DNA from: Subdoligranulum variabile
Lineage (GTDB): Bacteria; Bacillota; Clostridia; Oscillospirales; Ruminococcaceae
Length of the DNA stretch: 64,000 nt
Assembly: GCA_004552305.1 (NCBI GenBank)
Contig: SFOX01000003.1
Coordinates: 124,001 to 188,000, forward strand
Direction of reading: 5' to 3'
In this document: one piece after another, positions 15,801 to 24,764 of the stretch
How the letters are laid out: each line of letters begins with the position of its first letter
Position numbering within the stretch: position 1 is the stretch's first letter
Notes under the pieces: model-generated
Databases searched by the model: none
Seen by the model: only the letters and a program-made list of their open reading frames with translations
Told to the model about the DNA's origin: nothing
Translations under genes and position numbers: made by a program

Positions 15801-16970
15801 TTATTCTTCGTTTTCTGCTTCCGGGACGGGGGACAGGTCGTTGCCTTCGCTGTCAATGCCGCGGTGCGCCAGCAGAACGTGTACCAGCTCCTGCATCAAG
15901 CCGTACAGCGTGGCAAACACCGGCACACCGACGACCATACCGACCAGCCCGAACAAATCGCCGCCCACAATGATGGAGAACAGCACCCACAGCGCCGAAA
16001 TGCCGATGGACTGCCCCAAAATTTTGGGACCGATAAAGTTGCCGTCAAACTGCTGGATGACCAAAATCAGAATGACAAAGACAAACGCCTGCACGGGGTC
16101 CACCAACAGCAGGATAAAGATGCTGGGTACCGCGCCGATAAAGGGACCAAACACCGGGATAATGTTCGTAATACCGATAAATACGCTGATCAGCATCGCG
16201 TAGTCCAGCCGCAGGATGTTCATTGCCACAAAGGTGATGGCACCGATAATGGCAGAGTCGATGATCTTGCCCACAAAGAAGCCGGTGAAATTGGCGTTGG
16301 CGTAGCTGCAGATGCGCAGCACGTTGGCAGCCATCTTTTTGGGGAAAAACGCGTGTGCCAGCGTGCGCAGCTGGTGCAGCAGGTGGTCGCGATCCGCCTG
16401 CATATAGGCGCTGGCGGCAACGGCGGTAAAGATGCCCACAAAGTTGGACGCCACATTGCCGATGGAGGAAAGGATCTGCGGCATGGCATCGGTCGCCAGC
16501 TTGCTGATTTTGTTGACCAGCGTGGCGGTATCGCTCAGGGTCTGGAGGGCCTTGTCCAGATTGATCGCGTAGGTTTCCTGAATGTACAGCAGGGTGTCCT
16601 TGGCGTTGGCAGTATAGGTCGAGAAGTTATTGAACAGCATCACCATGCTGCTTACGATCTGGGGGATAACCATCCACGCCAGCAAAAACAGCACCAGCAC
16701 TGCCACAGCGTAGGCAAGCAAAATTGCCACCCAGCGTAATTTTTTCTTGTTTTTGAGCAGCTTATCCTCAAAGAAATTGACCATGGGGTTCAGCACATAG
16801 GCAATGACCACGCCGCCGGCAAAGGGCGACAGGATATCCAAAAATTTGCTTATACCGCCCACGAAATAGCCGAGGTTATTCAAAAGCAGATAAAATGCGA
16901 TGCTGGCAAAAACCAGACACATCCAATCCAGCATCGTGTCCGGTTTTTTTTGCAAAAAATTCTTGCTCAC
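15801..16970 (-). CDS. AI-2E family (UPF0118) permease
   Basis: 389 residues with about eight hydrophobic helices in the family arrangement: paired helices at each end, a central soluble region (about 110-200), and the conserved ITNIIPVFGPFIGAVPS and QQFDGNFIGPKILGQSIGIS segments. Members include TqsA (autoinducer-2 export) and Na+/H+ antiporters, so the substrate here is open. The C terminus is acidic (GIDSEGNDLSPVPEAENEE). The start is a GTG at 16970 with AGGAG 9 nt upstream; the ATG just upstream is in another frame. It is monocistronic. Confidence 0.9.
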   Translation of the reverse strand: MSKNFLQKKPDTMLDWMCLVFASIAFYLLLNNLGYFVGGISKFLDILSPFAGGVVIAYVLNPMVNFFEDKLLKNKKKLRWVAILLAYAVAVLVLFLLAWMVIPQIVSSMVMLFNNFSTYTANAKDTLLYIQETYAINLDKALQTLSDTATLVNKISKLATDAMPQILSSIGNVASNFVGIFTAVAASAYMQADRDHLLHQLRTLAHAFFPKKMAANVLRICSYANANFTGFFVGKIIDSAIIGAITFVAMNILRLDYAMLISVFIGITNIIPVFGPFIGAVPSIFILLLVDPVQAFVFVILILVIQQFDGNFIGPKILGQSIGISALWVLFSIIVGGDLFGLVGMVVGVPVFATLYGLMQELVHVLLAHRGIDSEGNDLSPVPEAENEE

Positions 16971-17000
16971 GCTTCATAGCTCCTTTTCTATAATATGTCT

Positions 17001-17029
17001 ATTGTACCGCTTTCCGTGCAGGGGAACAA
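17001..17029 (-). promoter_or_regulatory. Promoter of the AI-2E permease gene
   Basis: Minus-strand TTGTTC (17024-17029), 17-bp spacer, TACAAT (17001-17006). Confidence 0.6.
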
Positions 17030-17063
17030 GTGCTGATTTCAAGAATTTACAGAACTTTTACGG

Positions 17064-17092
17064 TTGCACGGCAGCGGCAAAAGGTGTACACT
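17064..17092 (+). promoter_or_regulatory. Promoter of the DUF523 gene
   Basis: TTGCAC (17064-17069), 17-bp spacer, TACACT (17087-17092). Confidence 0.6.
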
Positions 17093-17131
17093 GAATAGAA
17101 CGATTTATCTTTCGCAAGGAGTTCAAATTTT

Positions 17132-17566
17132 ATGAAAATTCTGGTCAGCGCCTGTCTTTTGGGCATCCCTTGCAAATATTCCGGCGGCAGCAACCTCACG
17201 CAAGGCTTGGCGGAAGCGCTGCAAGCGGCGGGACACAGCCTTGTCCCCGTCTGCCCCGAGGTATACGGCGGGCTGCCCACGCCCCGCACCCCCGCCGAGC
17301 GGGTAGGGGAAAGGGTTCTGGCAAAGGATGGGCGCGATGTGACCGCCGAATACCGGAACGGTGCTGCCGCAGCGGTGCGGCTGGCACAGCTGACCGGCTG
17401 CACCGCCGCCGTGCTGAAAGCCAACAGCCCCAGCTGCGGCTGCGGCACCATTTATGACGGCACCTTTACCGGGCGCAAGATTCCCGGCAGCGGCGTTGCC
17501 GCCGAAGCCCTGCAGGCAGCCGGGCTGGCGATTTACAACGAGGAAACGTATACCGAGTTGCTGTAA
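17132..17566 (+). CDS. DUF523 family protein
   Basis: 144 residues, typical length for DUF523 (YbbK-like). The diagnostic motifs are ILVSACLLGIPCKYSG at the N terminus, VPVCPEVYGGLPTPR, and KANSPSCGCGTIYDGTF. The conserved cysteines (Cys8, Cys14, CPE, SPSCGCG) suggest a metal or cluster site, but no activity has been established for the family. It is a single gene with its own promoter and an AAGGAG ribosome site, and it is convergent with the aconitase gene across a REP pair. Confidence 0.92.
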   Translation: MKILVSACLLGIPCKYSGGSNLTQGLAEALQAAGHSLVPVCPEVYGGLPTPRTPAERVGERVLAKDGRDVTAEYRNGAAAAVRLAQLTGCTAAVLKANSPSCGCGTIYDGTFTGRKIPGSGVAAEALQAAGLAIYNEETYTELL

Positions 17567-17611
17567 GCCCCTACAAGTCACCTCATTCTATTCATTATAG
17601 TATAGGGTCGC

Positions 17612-17671
17612 GGGCGGGGCGTGCCCCGCCCCTACTAGTCCATTGCTAGTAGGGGCGGGCATTGCTCGCCC
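17612..17671. repeat. REP pair C (tail-to-tail)
   Basis: An inverted unit ending CCCCTAC (17612-17635) and a GTAG unit (17649-17671) with opposite polarity to the other clusters, so that CTAC and GTAG face each other. CTACTAG (17632-17638) and CTAGTAG (17646-17652) form a small dyad at the junction. Confidence 0.8.
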
Positions 17672-17698
17672 GTGCCCGAAGGCTTTTTTGATAAAGCA

Positions 17699-17728
17699 GC
17701 GCCCCTGCGGGACATCCCGCAGGGGCGC
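17699..17728. terminator. Hairpin at the 3' end of the aconitase gene
   Basis: A 14-bp GC-rich perfect stem (GCGCCCCTGCGGGA and its complement). The U-tract is weak on both sides, so it may be an RNA-stabilising hairpin rather than a strong terminator. Confidence 0.55.
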
Positions 17729-17740
17729 TGGTTGTACAAT

Positions 17741-19987
17741 TTAATGGGTTTTGTAATAATTGATCAGGCAGCCGTCCGCCAGAATCTGCCGTTCGGCGTC
17801 GGTCATCGCGCCCAGCCGCACCGCAAAGGATACAAGCCGCCCATCGGGCTTGACCGCCACGGCGGGCAGCTGTTCTGCCGCCGTCAGCAGTGCCTTGCGC
17901 ACGCCGGGCAAAAAGACGTAATCGCCCTTGGCAAGCACGCCGGGGGTATCGGTCACAAAGGGCAGCATACCCCAGTTGATGCAGTTGGAGCGGTACCGCT
18001 TGGTCGCGTACTCGGTGGCGATATTTGCCGCGCCGCCCAGCACACGCTGGCAGCTGGCGGCCTGCTCGCGGGCAGAGCCATCGCCGGGCTTGTTGGCGTA
18101 AATTGTCGAACCTACGTTTGTATTTTCAACATCCACAGCATAGCCGCCCTTTTGTAATGCCTCGTACACCGCCTGCAATTCGGCAGGCACAGCCCCCTTG
18201 CGGCGCTCGGCGTCCAGCGCCTGCACCGCCTTGGCGGCGGGTACATAGTCGGGGTCCTTGCGGGACAGCGTAAATTCCGCCAACCGCAGCGGGTTGGAAC
18301 GGAAGGACGATGTTTCGCCGGAGGGGATCAATTCATCGGTCGTCGTCACGGGGTCGGTGATGTAGCTGACCACCTTGACCAGCAGGTCCTCGCTCAATGC
18401 AGGCTGGGCGGGCCAGTCCTTGATGTTGGGACCAAAGCGCAGGGCGTAGTCCGGCTCCGGCTTGCCCCAGCCGTTGTAGACGCGCTTTTCGTACACGGAA
18501 GCGTCAAAATGGTAGGCGGGCATGGCAGGGTCGCTGTCGCAGACCTCGCTGGCGGCGGTCAGGTAGCCGCCGTTGGCAGCCGTGGCGGCAATGGAGCGGG
18601 CATCCATCAGCGCCACCGCGCTGATCTGCCCCTCGCCGGGCTTGGAGCCTTCGCGGTTGGGGAAGTTGCGGGTCGTGTGCCGGATGGACAACTCACCGTT
18701 GGCGGGGGTGTCGCCCGCGCCGAAGCAGGGACCGCAGAAGCACTCGCGGAAGATGCCGCCCGCCGACACAATATCCGCCACCGCGCCGTTCTTGACCAGC
18801 TCCAGATAGGTCGGCATACTGTCGGGGTAGACGCTCAGCTTAAAGGCGCCGTTGCCGCAGCTGCGCCCCTTGACAAGGTCTGCCACAGCGCAGATGTTTT
18901 CAAACGTGCCGCCGCTGCAGCCCGCCACAATGCCCTGATCCACATAGATGCGCCCATCGGGGCAGATTTTGCTCAGCAGGTCCATCTGCACCTTGCCGCC
19001 CAGCTGGCGGTTTGCCTGCTGCTCGATCTCGTGCAGGATGTCCTTGGCGTTCGCCTTTACCTCGCGGATGGGGTAGGCGTAGCTGGGGTGCATCGGCAGG
19101 GCGATCATACATTCCACCGTCGAAAGATCCAGCTCAATGCAGCCGTCGTAGTACGCGCCCTCGGCGGGCTTCAGCTCCTTGTACGCTTCGGGGCGTCCGT
19201 GCTGCTCAAAGTACTGCCTGGTCACCTCGTCCGTCTGCCAGACCGAACTCCAGCAGGTGGTTTCGGTCGTCATAACGTCAATTCCGTTGCGGTAATCGGC
19301 GCTCAGATTGGCAACACCGGGTCCGATGAATTCCATCACCTTGTTTTTGACATAGCCGTTGGCATAGGTAGCACCCACCAGCGCCAGCGCCACGTCGTGC
19401 GGACCCACGCCGGGGTTGGGCTTGCCGGTCAGATAGACCGCCACCACGCCGGGGTAGGTCATATCGTAGGTGCGTCCGACCAGCTGCTTGGCAAGCTCGC
19501 CGCCGCCCTCGCCCACCGCCAGCGTACCCAATGCGCCATAGCGGGTGTGGGAATCCGAACCCAAAATCATCCGCCCGCAGCCGGACATCATCTCGCGGTT
19601 GTAGCTGTGGATGACCGCCATATTCGGCGGCACATAAATGCCGCCGTACTTGTGCGCGGCGGACAGCGCAAAGCGGTGGTCGTCCTCGTTGATGGTGCCG
19701 CCCACGGCGCACAGGCTATTGTGGCAGTTGGTCATCACATAGGGCAGGGGAAAGCGCTCCATACCGGAGGCGCGTGCCGTCTGGATAATGCCCACATAGG
19801 TGATGTCGTGGCTGGTCATTGAGTCATATTTCAGCCGCAGCTCCTGCATGGAATCCGCGGTGTTATGTGCTTTTAATATGCCATAGGCAATGGTGCCGCA
19901 GCGCCCGGCTTCGGCACTGCCGCCTACCGGGGGCGCTGTCTGCACCTTGCCGTTTTGATAGTAGACGCCCGTTTCGTGCAATTTCAT
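17741..19987 (-). CDS. Aconitase family hydratase (YbhJ-like), probable citrate/isocitrate isomerase
   Basis: 748 residues. It is an aconitase-superfamily protein with the substrate loop GSDSHTRYGALG, FGPCFGAGD (cluster cysteine region) and the C-terminal swivel domain NVGSTIYANKPGDGSAREQAASCQRVLGGAANIATEYATKRYRSNCINWGMLPF. The domain order matches the YbhJ-type branch rather than AcnA or AcnB. Its place directly behind isocitrate dehydrogenase and opposite citrate synthase argues that it converts citrate to isocitrate for 2-oxoglutarate and glutamate synthesis. I prefer the ATG at 19987, because AAGGAGC abuts the alternative ATG at 19993. It lies 15 bp downstream of icd, so it is co-transcribed. 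Confidence 0.85.
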   Translation of the reverse strand: MKLHETGVYYQNGKVQTAPPVGGSAEAGRCGTIAYGILKAHNTADSMQELRLKYDSMTSHDITYVGIIQTARASGMERFPLPYVMTNCHNSLCAVGGTINEDDHRFALSAAHKYGGIYVPPNMAVIHSYNREMMSGCGRMILGSDSHTRYGALGTLAVGEGGGELAKQLVGRTYDMTYPGVVAVYLTGKPNPGVGPHDVALALVGATYANGYVKNKVMEFIGPGVANLSADYRNGIDVMTTETTCWSSVWQTDEVTRQYFEQHGRPEAYKELKPAEGAYYDGCIELDLSTVECMIALPMHPSYAYPIREVKANAKDILHEIEQQANRQLGGKVQMDLLSKICPDGRIYVDQGIVAGCSGGTFENICAVADLVKGRSCGNGAFKLSVYPDSMPTYLELVKNGAVADIVSAGGIFRECFCGPCFGAGDTPANGELSIRHTTRNFPNREGSKPGEGQISAVALMDARSIAATAANGGYLTAASEVCDSDPAMPAYHFDASVYEKRVYNGWGKPEPDYALRFGPNIKDWPAQPALSEDLLVKVVSYITDPVTTTDELIPSGETSSFRSNPLRLAEFTLSRKDPDYVPAAKAVQALDAERRKGAVPAELQAVYEALQKGGYAVDVENTNVGSTIYANKPGDGSAREQAASCQRVLGGAANIATEYATKRYRSNCINWGMLPFVTDTPGVLAKGDYVFLPGVRKALLTAAEQLPAVAVKPDGRLVSFAVRLGAMTDAERQILADGCLINYYKTH

Positions 19988-20002
19988 AGCCATGCTCCTT
20001 TG

Positions 20003-20995
20003 TTACAGCCGCCGGATCAGCGCCGCGGTAAATGCCTTGGTGCCGGCGGTGCCGCCCACGTCCGCCGTAACGACCTTGCCCTCGGCGGTCTGCTCCAGGA
20101 TGGCGCGGTTCAGCCGTTCAGCTTTTTCGGTCAGCCCTAAATCGTTCAGCATCATGGCGAACGCCATCAGGATAGCGCTGGGGTTCGCCTTGTCCTGCCC
20201 GGCAATATCGGGCGCAGAGCCATGCACCGCCTCATAAATGCGCGTAGCATCGCCGATGTTCGCGCTCGGCGCAAAGCCCAGACCGCCCACCAGCCCCGCG
20301 CACAGGTCGCTGATGATATCGCCGTACAGGTTGGGCGCCACCAGCACGTCGAACTGCTCGGGTTTTTGCACCAGCTTCATGCACAGCGCGTCAATGATCA
20401 CATCGTCGGCGGCAATGTCGGGGTACTCGGCGGCGACATCACGGAATACACTTAAAAACAAGCCGTCGGTCAGCTTCATAATGTTGGCTTTATGCACCGC
20501 CGTGACCTTTTTGCGCCCGTTTTTGCGGGCATAGTCAAAGGCGAAACGGCAGATTTTGTCGCAGGCGGGGCGGGTGATGAGCTTGACGCCGTTGGCAATA
20601 TCGTCGTTCAGCTTATATTCAATGCCCTTATACAGATCCTCGGTGTTTTCGCGCACAATGACGATGTCCACATTGTCATAGCGGCTCTTGACGCCGGGCA
20701 GCGTGTGTACCGGGCGCAGGTTGGCGTAGGTGGCAAACCGCTGGCGCAGCTGCACATTGATGCTGCGGAAGCCCTTGCCGATGGGCGTTGCGGTGGGTCC
20801 CTTCAGCGCCCAGCCGCATTCCTCAATGGCATCCAGCAGCCCCGGCTGCAGCAACTCGCCCTCCACGGCGGCATACTCCGCCCCGGCGGCATACTCCTGC
20901 CACACAATACCGGTATCCAGCGCTTCGGAAACAGCGCGCACACTCTGGGCAATTTCACGCCCAATGCCGTCGCCCGGAATCAGAACAGCCTTCAT
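20003..20995 (-). CDS. icd: Isocitrate dehydrogenase (NAD-type, short form)
   Basis: 330 residues, the short homodimeric form of the isocitrate/isopropylmalate dehydrogenase family. Key segments are IPGDGIGREI, GFRSINVQLRQRFATYANLRP (substrate serine and arginines), RENTEDLYKGIEY, and the C-terminal DVGGTAGTKAF. The RSxNxxLR motif and ENTEDLYKGIEY favour isocitrate over isopropylmalate, and the context (aconitase downstream, citrate synthase divergent, no leu genes) agrees. The product 2-oxoglutarate would feed glutamate synthesis. GAGGGGG precedes the ATG. The 5' leader contains a truncated MITE. Confidence 0.9.
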   Translation of the reverse strand: MKAVLIPGDGIGREIAQSVRAVSEALDTGIVWQEYAAGAEYAAVEGELLQPGLLDAIEECGWALKGPTATPIGKGFRSINVQLRQRFATYANLRPVHTLPGVKSRYDNVDIVIVRENTEDLYKGIEYKLNDDIANGVKLITRPACDKICRFAFDYARKNGRKKVTAVHKANIMKLTDGLFLSVFRDVAAEYPDIAADDVIIDALCMKLVQKPEQFDVLVAPNLYGDIISDLCAGLVGGLGFAPSANIGDATRIYEAVHGSAPDIAGQDKANPSAILMAFAMMLNDLGLTEKAERLNRAILEQTAEGKVVTADVGGTAGTKAFTAALIRRL

Positions 20996-21020
20996 TACAT
21001 ATCCCCCTCATTTTACTACA

Positions 21021-21126
21021 GGTAATGCCGCATAATTCTAAGTGCCGATACGGCGAGCGAGGTGCGGCAGCTGCTAAGCCAAAAGCGCAGATAATACTTT
21101 GTGTATTATCGAGCATTTTGGCAACG
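21021..21126. repeat. Truncated copy of the MITE-like element, in the icd leader
   Basis: About 106 bp closely matching (few mismatches) one end of the element at 47775-47946: the terminal inverted repeat GGTAATGCCGCATAATTC (15 of 18 matches), the GGCGAGCGAGGTGC segment and the internal hairpin GATAATAC-TTTG-TGTATTATC. The other end is missing. It lies between the icd promoter (21135-21163) and the icd start, so it is transcribed as 5' untranslated RNA. Confidence 0.85.
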
Positions 21127-21134
21127 TATTTACC

Positions 21135-21163
21135 ACTATACCCGCTTTGGGCAGCCTTGTCAA
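21135..21163 (-). promoter_or_regulatory. Promoter of icd-acn
   Basis: Minus-strand TTGACA (21158-21163), 17-bp spacer, TATAGT (21135-21140). Transcription would start near 21128 and run first through the MITE remnant. Confidence 0.7.
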
Positions 21164-21254
21164 TGTATATGGTAAAATTATTTCCGTTTTTCTGCCGATA
21201 TCTTTATAAAATAAATTTTCAGCAGAAATGATTTGCCTAAATTTTAAGTTTTGC

Positions 21255-21283
21255 TTGACGTAAGCCCCAAATGCGGTTAAAAT
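21255..21283 (+). promoter_or_regulatory. Promoter of citrate synthase
   Basis: TTGACG (21255-21260), 17-bp spacer, TAAAAT (21278-21283). Confidence 0.65.
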
Positions 21284-21366
21284 AGTAAATAAGCATTGCT
21301 GTAAGACTTCGCCCGCTGTGCGGGCAGAAAAGTATATTTATACATCTACAAGGAAAGGGGCTGCCT

Positions 21367-22740
21367 ATGTACTATCCCGATGTACCGGCTTTGGAGCCGG
21401 ATGAGCTGGAGCTTCTCTGCCATGAATATATGGAGCATAACGCCACGCTGGACCCGCATCTGGCGGACAAGCTCGGCGTCAAGCGCGGTTTGCGCAATCT
21501 GGACGGCACCGGCGTGCTGGCGGGCATCACCAACGTTTCCAACGTTATCGGTTACGACAAAAAAGAGGACGGGAGCATTGTACCCATTCCGGGTCGGCTG
21601 ATCTACCGCGGCATCGACATCGACACGCTGGCAGCCGAGGCGGACGCCAACGACCGTTTTATGTTTGAGGAAGTCATCTGGCTGCTGCTGTTTGGCTCTC
21701 TGCCCACACAGGAGCAGTTTGCCAAGTTCCAAAAGCTGCTGGAGCATCACCGCGAATTGCCCGAGGGCTTTGCCGATGATATGATTCTGAACTCGCCCTC
21801 GCCCAATCTGATGAACAAAATGGCGCGCAGTGTGCTTGCCATGTACAGCTACGACGAACACGCCGAGGACAACAGTCTGCCCAACATCCTGCGCCAGAGC
21901 GTCAACCTGATTGCCGAGCTGCCCACCATGATGGTCAACGCCTACCAGATCAAGCGCCGTGTGTATGACCGCTCCAGTATGTATTTTCACCTGCCCACAG
22001 CGGGGCAAAGCACCGCCGAGCATATTTTAAGCACCTACCGCGCTGACCAGAAATTCACCCACGAGGAAGCGCGCCTGCTGGATCTCTGCCTGCTGGCGCA
22101 CGCCGACCACGGCGGCGGCAACTGCTCGACCTTTACCTGCCGTGTGCTGTCCAGCTCCGGCACCGACACCTACGCCTCCATTGCGGCGGCGATCGGCGCG
22201 CTGAAGGGTCCCAAGCACGGCGGCGCAAACCTGAAAGTTATGCACCAGCTTGACCACATCCTTGCCAACGTGGAAAACCCCGCCGACGATGACGAGGTGC
22301 GGGAGTATCTGCGCAAAATTCTGCGCAAGCAGGCAGGGGACGGCAGCGGGCTGATTTACGGTATGGGACACGCCGTGTATACCCTGAGCGACCCCCGCGC
22401 CCAGATTTTGAAATGCCACGCCAAGAGCCTTGCCTACAAAAAAGGCTACGATGAGGAGTACGAGATGCTCTGCAGCATTGAGCGTCTGGCACCGCAAATC
22501 TTTGCCGAGGAAAAGCACGGCCCCAAAAAAGTATGTGCCAACGTGGATTTGTTCAGCGGTCTGATTTACCGTATGCTGGGCATCAGCGAGGATCTGTACA
22601 CGCCGCTGTTTGCCATTGCGCGTGTACCCGGCTGGTGCGCCCACCGTGTTGAGGAAGTGAAGTTCGCCAACCGCATCATCCGCCCGGCATACAAGTATCT
22701 GGGACACAATCAGGAGTATATTCCGCTCAGCCAGCGGTAA
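21367..22740 (+). CDS. gltA: Citrate synthase
   Basis: 457 residues, type I fold. Catalytic regions are visible: LLAHADHGGGNCSTFT (His and substrate loop), GPKHGGAN, and GMGHAVYTLSDPRAQ (second catalytic His), plus the C-terminal arginine region. It condenses acetyl-CoA with oxaloacetate. It is divergent from icd-acn, and together the three genes form the oxidative branch from oxaloacetate to 2-oxoglutarate. The start has AAAGGGG upstream. Downstream lies a 520-bp gene-free tract of tandem REP elements before the convergent glyS. Confidence 0.95.
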   Translation: MYYPDVPALEPDELELLCHEYMEHNATLDPHLADKLGVKRGLRNLDGTGVLAGITNVSNVIGYDKKEDGSIVPIPGRLIYRGIDIDTLAAEADANDRFMFEEVIWLLLFGSLPTQEQFAKFQKLLEHHRELPEGFADDMILNSPSPNLMNKMARSVLAMYSYDEHAEDNSLPNILRQSVNLIAELPTMMVNAYQIKRRVYDRSSMYFHLPTAGQSTAEHILSTYRADQKFTHEEARLLDLCLLAHADHGGGNCSTFTCRVLSSSGTDTYASIAAAIGALKGPKHGGANLKVMHQLDHILANVENPADDDEVREYLRKILRKQAGDGSGLIYGMGHAVYTLSDPRAQILKCHAKSLAYKKGYDEEYEMLCSIERLAPQIFAEEKHGPKKVCANVDLFSGLIYRMLGISEDLYTPLFAIARVPGWCAHRVEEVKFANRIIRPAYKYLGHNQEYIPLSQR

Positions 22741-22770
22741 AAACGTTCCGCAGCAACAGCCCCCTGCAAA

Positions 22771-23189
22771 CCTGCCGGAAAAGCCAAACCATCACGGGGT
22801 TATGCGGCAATAAAAAATTATTGCGCAGCAGGGGCGGGGCCTTGCCCCGCCCTCGGTTTTACGGTTGCAACAACACAACGTGTCATCCGTAGGGGCGGCA
22901 TAAATGCCGCCCGCCGCAGCCGTACCGGCAAATCAACCCAACGGGTAAATGCTACGGGACGCAACTATGCGTCCCCTACAAACCTGCCGGAAAAGCCAAA
23001 CCATCACGGGGTTATGCGGCAATAAAAATTATTGCGCAGCAGGGGCGGGGCCTTGCCCTGCCCTCGGTTTTACGGTTGCAACAACATTACGGGTAGTTCG
23101 TAGGGGCGGCATAAATGCCGCCCGCCGCAGCCGTACCGGCAAATCAACCTAACGGGCAAACCGCACGGGCGAGCAATGCTCGCCCCTAC
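22771..23189. repeat. Tandem 212-bp repeat carrying BIMEs (cluster D)
   Basis: Two nearly identical tandem units, beginning CCTGCCGGAA at 22771 and at 22983 (period 212). Each holds GCCAAACCATCACGG, an A/T hairpin region, a GCAG-type palindrome (22828-22852; 23039-23063), a GTAG unit (22889-22912; 23100-23123), the common spacer and an inverted unit ending CCCCTAC (22956-22979; 23167-23189). The 3' inverted palindromes differ between units (GGGACGCA-type against GGGCGAGC-type). This fills the 520 bp between gltA and glyS; no gene is seen. Confidence 0.88.
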
Positions 23190-23212
23190 AAAAGTTTATC
23201 AACAGTCCAAAC

Positions 23213-23244
23213 AAAAGTCCCCTGCCGTAAGGCAGGGGACTTTT
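23213..23244. terminator. Terminator between cluster D and glyS
   Basis: A 14-bp stem AAAAGTCCCCTGCC (23213-23226) with GGCAGGGGACTTTT (23231-23244), followed by T-rich sequence on both strands, 19 bp past the glyS stop. Confidence 0.8.
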
Positions 23245-23262
23245 GTATTTTTTCTATTAACT

Positions 23263-24684
23263 TTAGAACGCAACCTTCTTGGCAATGTAGTCCTTCAGCT
23301 CGCTGATGGGCATACGCACCTGCTCCATGGTGTCGCGGTCACGCACCGTCACGCAGCCGTCGGCTTCGACCTTATCGTCGCCCACAGTCTGGAAGTCCAC
23401 GGTAATGCACAAAGGCGTGCCGATCTCGTCCTGACGGCGGTAACGCTTGCCGATGGAGCCGGCGTCGTCGTAATCCACCATAAAGTCCTTGGCAAGCTCG
23501 TTGCGGATTTCCATCGCCTTATCGCCCAATTTCTTGGACAGGGGCAGCACAGCGCACTTGAACGGTGCCAGATAGGGGTGCAGACGCAGCACGGTGCGCA
23601 CGTCCTCCTTGCCCTTGGCATCGACCATATGCTCCTCGTCGTAGGCTTCGCACAGGAAAGCCAGCGCCACACGGTCGCAGCCCAGAGAAGGCTCAATGAC
23701 GTAAGGCACATAATGCTCGTTGGTTTCGGGGTCAAAGTATTCCAGGCTCTTGCCGCTTGCCTCCTGATGACGGCTCAGGTCATAGTTGGTGCGGTCGGCA
23801 ATGCCCCACAGCTCGCCCCACTCGGTAAACGGGAAGGCGTACTCAATGTCGGTGGTCGCGCGGGAGTAGAACGCCAGCTCGGCAGGCTCGTGGTCGCGCA
23901 GGCGCAGGTGTTCTTCCTCAATGCCAAGGCTCAGCAGCCATTTTTTGCAGAAATCCTTCCAGTAGGCGAACCACTCCAAGTCGGTGTCGGGCTTGCAGAA
24001 GAACTCGCACTCCATCTGCTCAAACTCGCGGGTACGGAAGGTAAAGTTGCCCGGGGTGATCTCGTTGCGGAACGCCTTGCCGACCTGGCAGACGCCAAAG
24101 GGCAGCTTGCGGCGGGTAGTGCGCTGGATGTTGGCAAAGTTGACAAAGATGCCCTGCGCGGTTTCGGGGCGCAGATAGCAGGTGGAGGAGGAATCCTCGG
24201 TAACGCCGATGGCAGTCTTGAACATCAGGTTGAACTTGCGGATGGGGGTAAAGTCGTGCTTGCCGCAAACGGGGCATACGACCTCGTCATGCTCGGCAAT
24301 AAAGGCGTCCATCTCGTCAAAGGTCATCGCATCGACGTCCACGTTTTTGCCCTGCTCGCAGTCGGCAATCAGCTTGTCGGCGCGGTGGCGGCTTTTACAG
24401 GCGCGGCAGTCCAGCAGCGGGTCCGAGAAGCTGGCAACGTGACCGGTGGTCACCCAGGTCTGGGGGTTCATCAGGATGGCGGCATCCAGACCCACGTTGT
24501 AGGGGCTTTCCTGCACGAACTTTTTCAGCCATGCCTTTTTGACGTTGTTCTTGAACTCAACGCCCAAGGGACCGTAGTCCCAGCTGTTGGCAAGACCGCC
24601 GTAAATTTCGCTGCCCGGATAGATGAACCCGCGGTTTTTGCACAGGTTCACGATCATATCAAGGGTCTTTTCACTGTTCTTCAT
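23263..24684 (-). CDS. glyS: Glycyl-tRNA synthetase, homodimeric
   Basis: 473 residues, class II alpha2-type GlyRS. Landmarks are RGFIYPGSEIYGGLANSWDYGPLG, SSTCYLRPETAQGIFVNF (motif 2 region), FRNEITPGNFTFRTREFEQMECEFF and the GCDRVALAFL motif 3, then an anticodon-binding domain. It charges tRNA-Gly. No T-box leader is visible between its promoter (24765-24793) and the ATG, so regulation by tRNA-sensing is unlikely. It lies directly downstream of hisS but has its own promoter. Confidence 0.97.
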   Translation of the reverse strand: MKNSEKTLDMIVNLCKNRGFIYPGSEIYGGLANSWDYGPLGVEFKNNVKKAWLKKFVQESPYNVGLDAAILMNPQTWVTTGHVASFSDPLLDCRACKSRHRADKLIADCEQGKNVDVDAMTFDEMDAFIAEHDEVVCPVCGKHDFTPIRKFNLMFKTAIGVTEDSSSTCYLRPETAQGIFVNFANIQRTTRRKLPFGVCQVGKAFRNEITPGNFTFRTREFEQMECEFFCKPDTDLEWFAYWKDFCKKWLLSLGIEEEHLRLRDHEPAELAFYSRATTDIEYAFPFTEWGELWGIADRTNYDLSRHQEASGKSLEYFDPETNEHYVPYVIEPSLGCDRVALAFLCEAYDEEHMVDAKGKEDVRTVLRLHPYLAPFKCAVLPLSKKLGDKAMEIRNELAKDFMVDYDDAGSIGKRYRRQDEIGTPLCITVDFQTVGDDKVEADGCVTVRDRDTMEQVRMPISELKDYIAKKVAF

Positions 24685-24764
24685 ACATTACTCCTTCCGC
24701 ATGGCTGGCTGCCACACAAAGCGATTTATTTCCCACCGCGCCGCGTTTTCGGCGCGATAGCCAC

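Noticed and set aside
22741..23262. A CRISPR array in the repeat-rich gap before glyS
   Set aside because: The repeats are long (212 bp), only two, and contain palindromic REP units. There are no short repeats with unique spacers and no cas genes.
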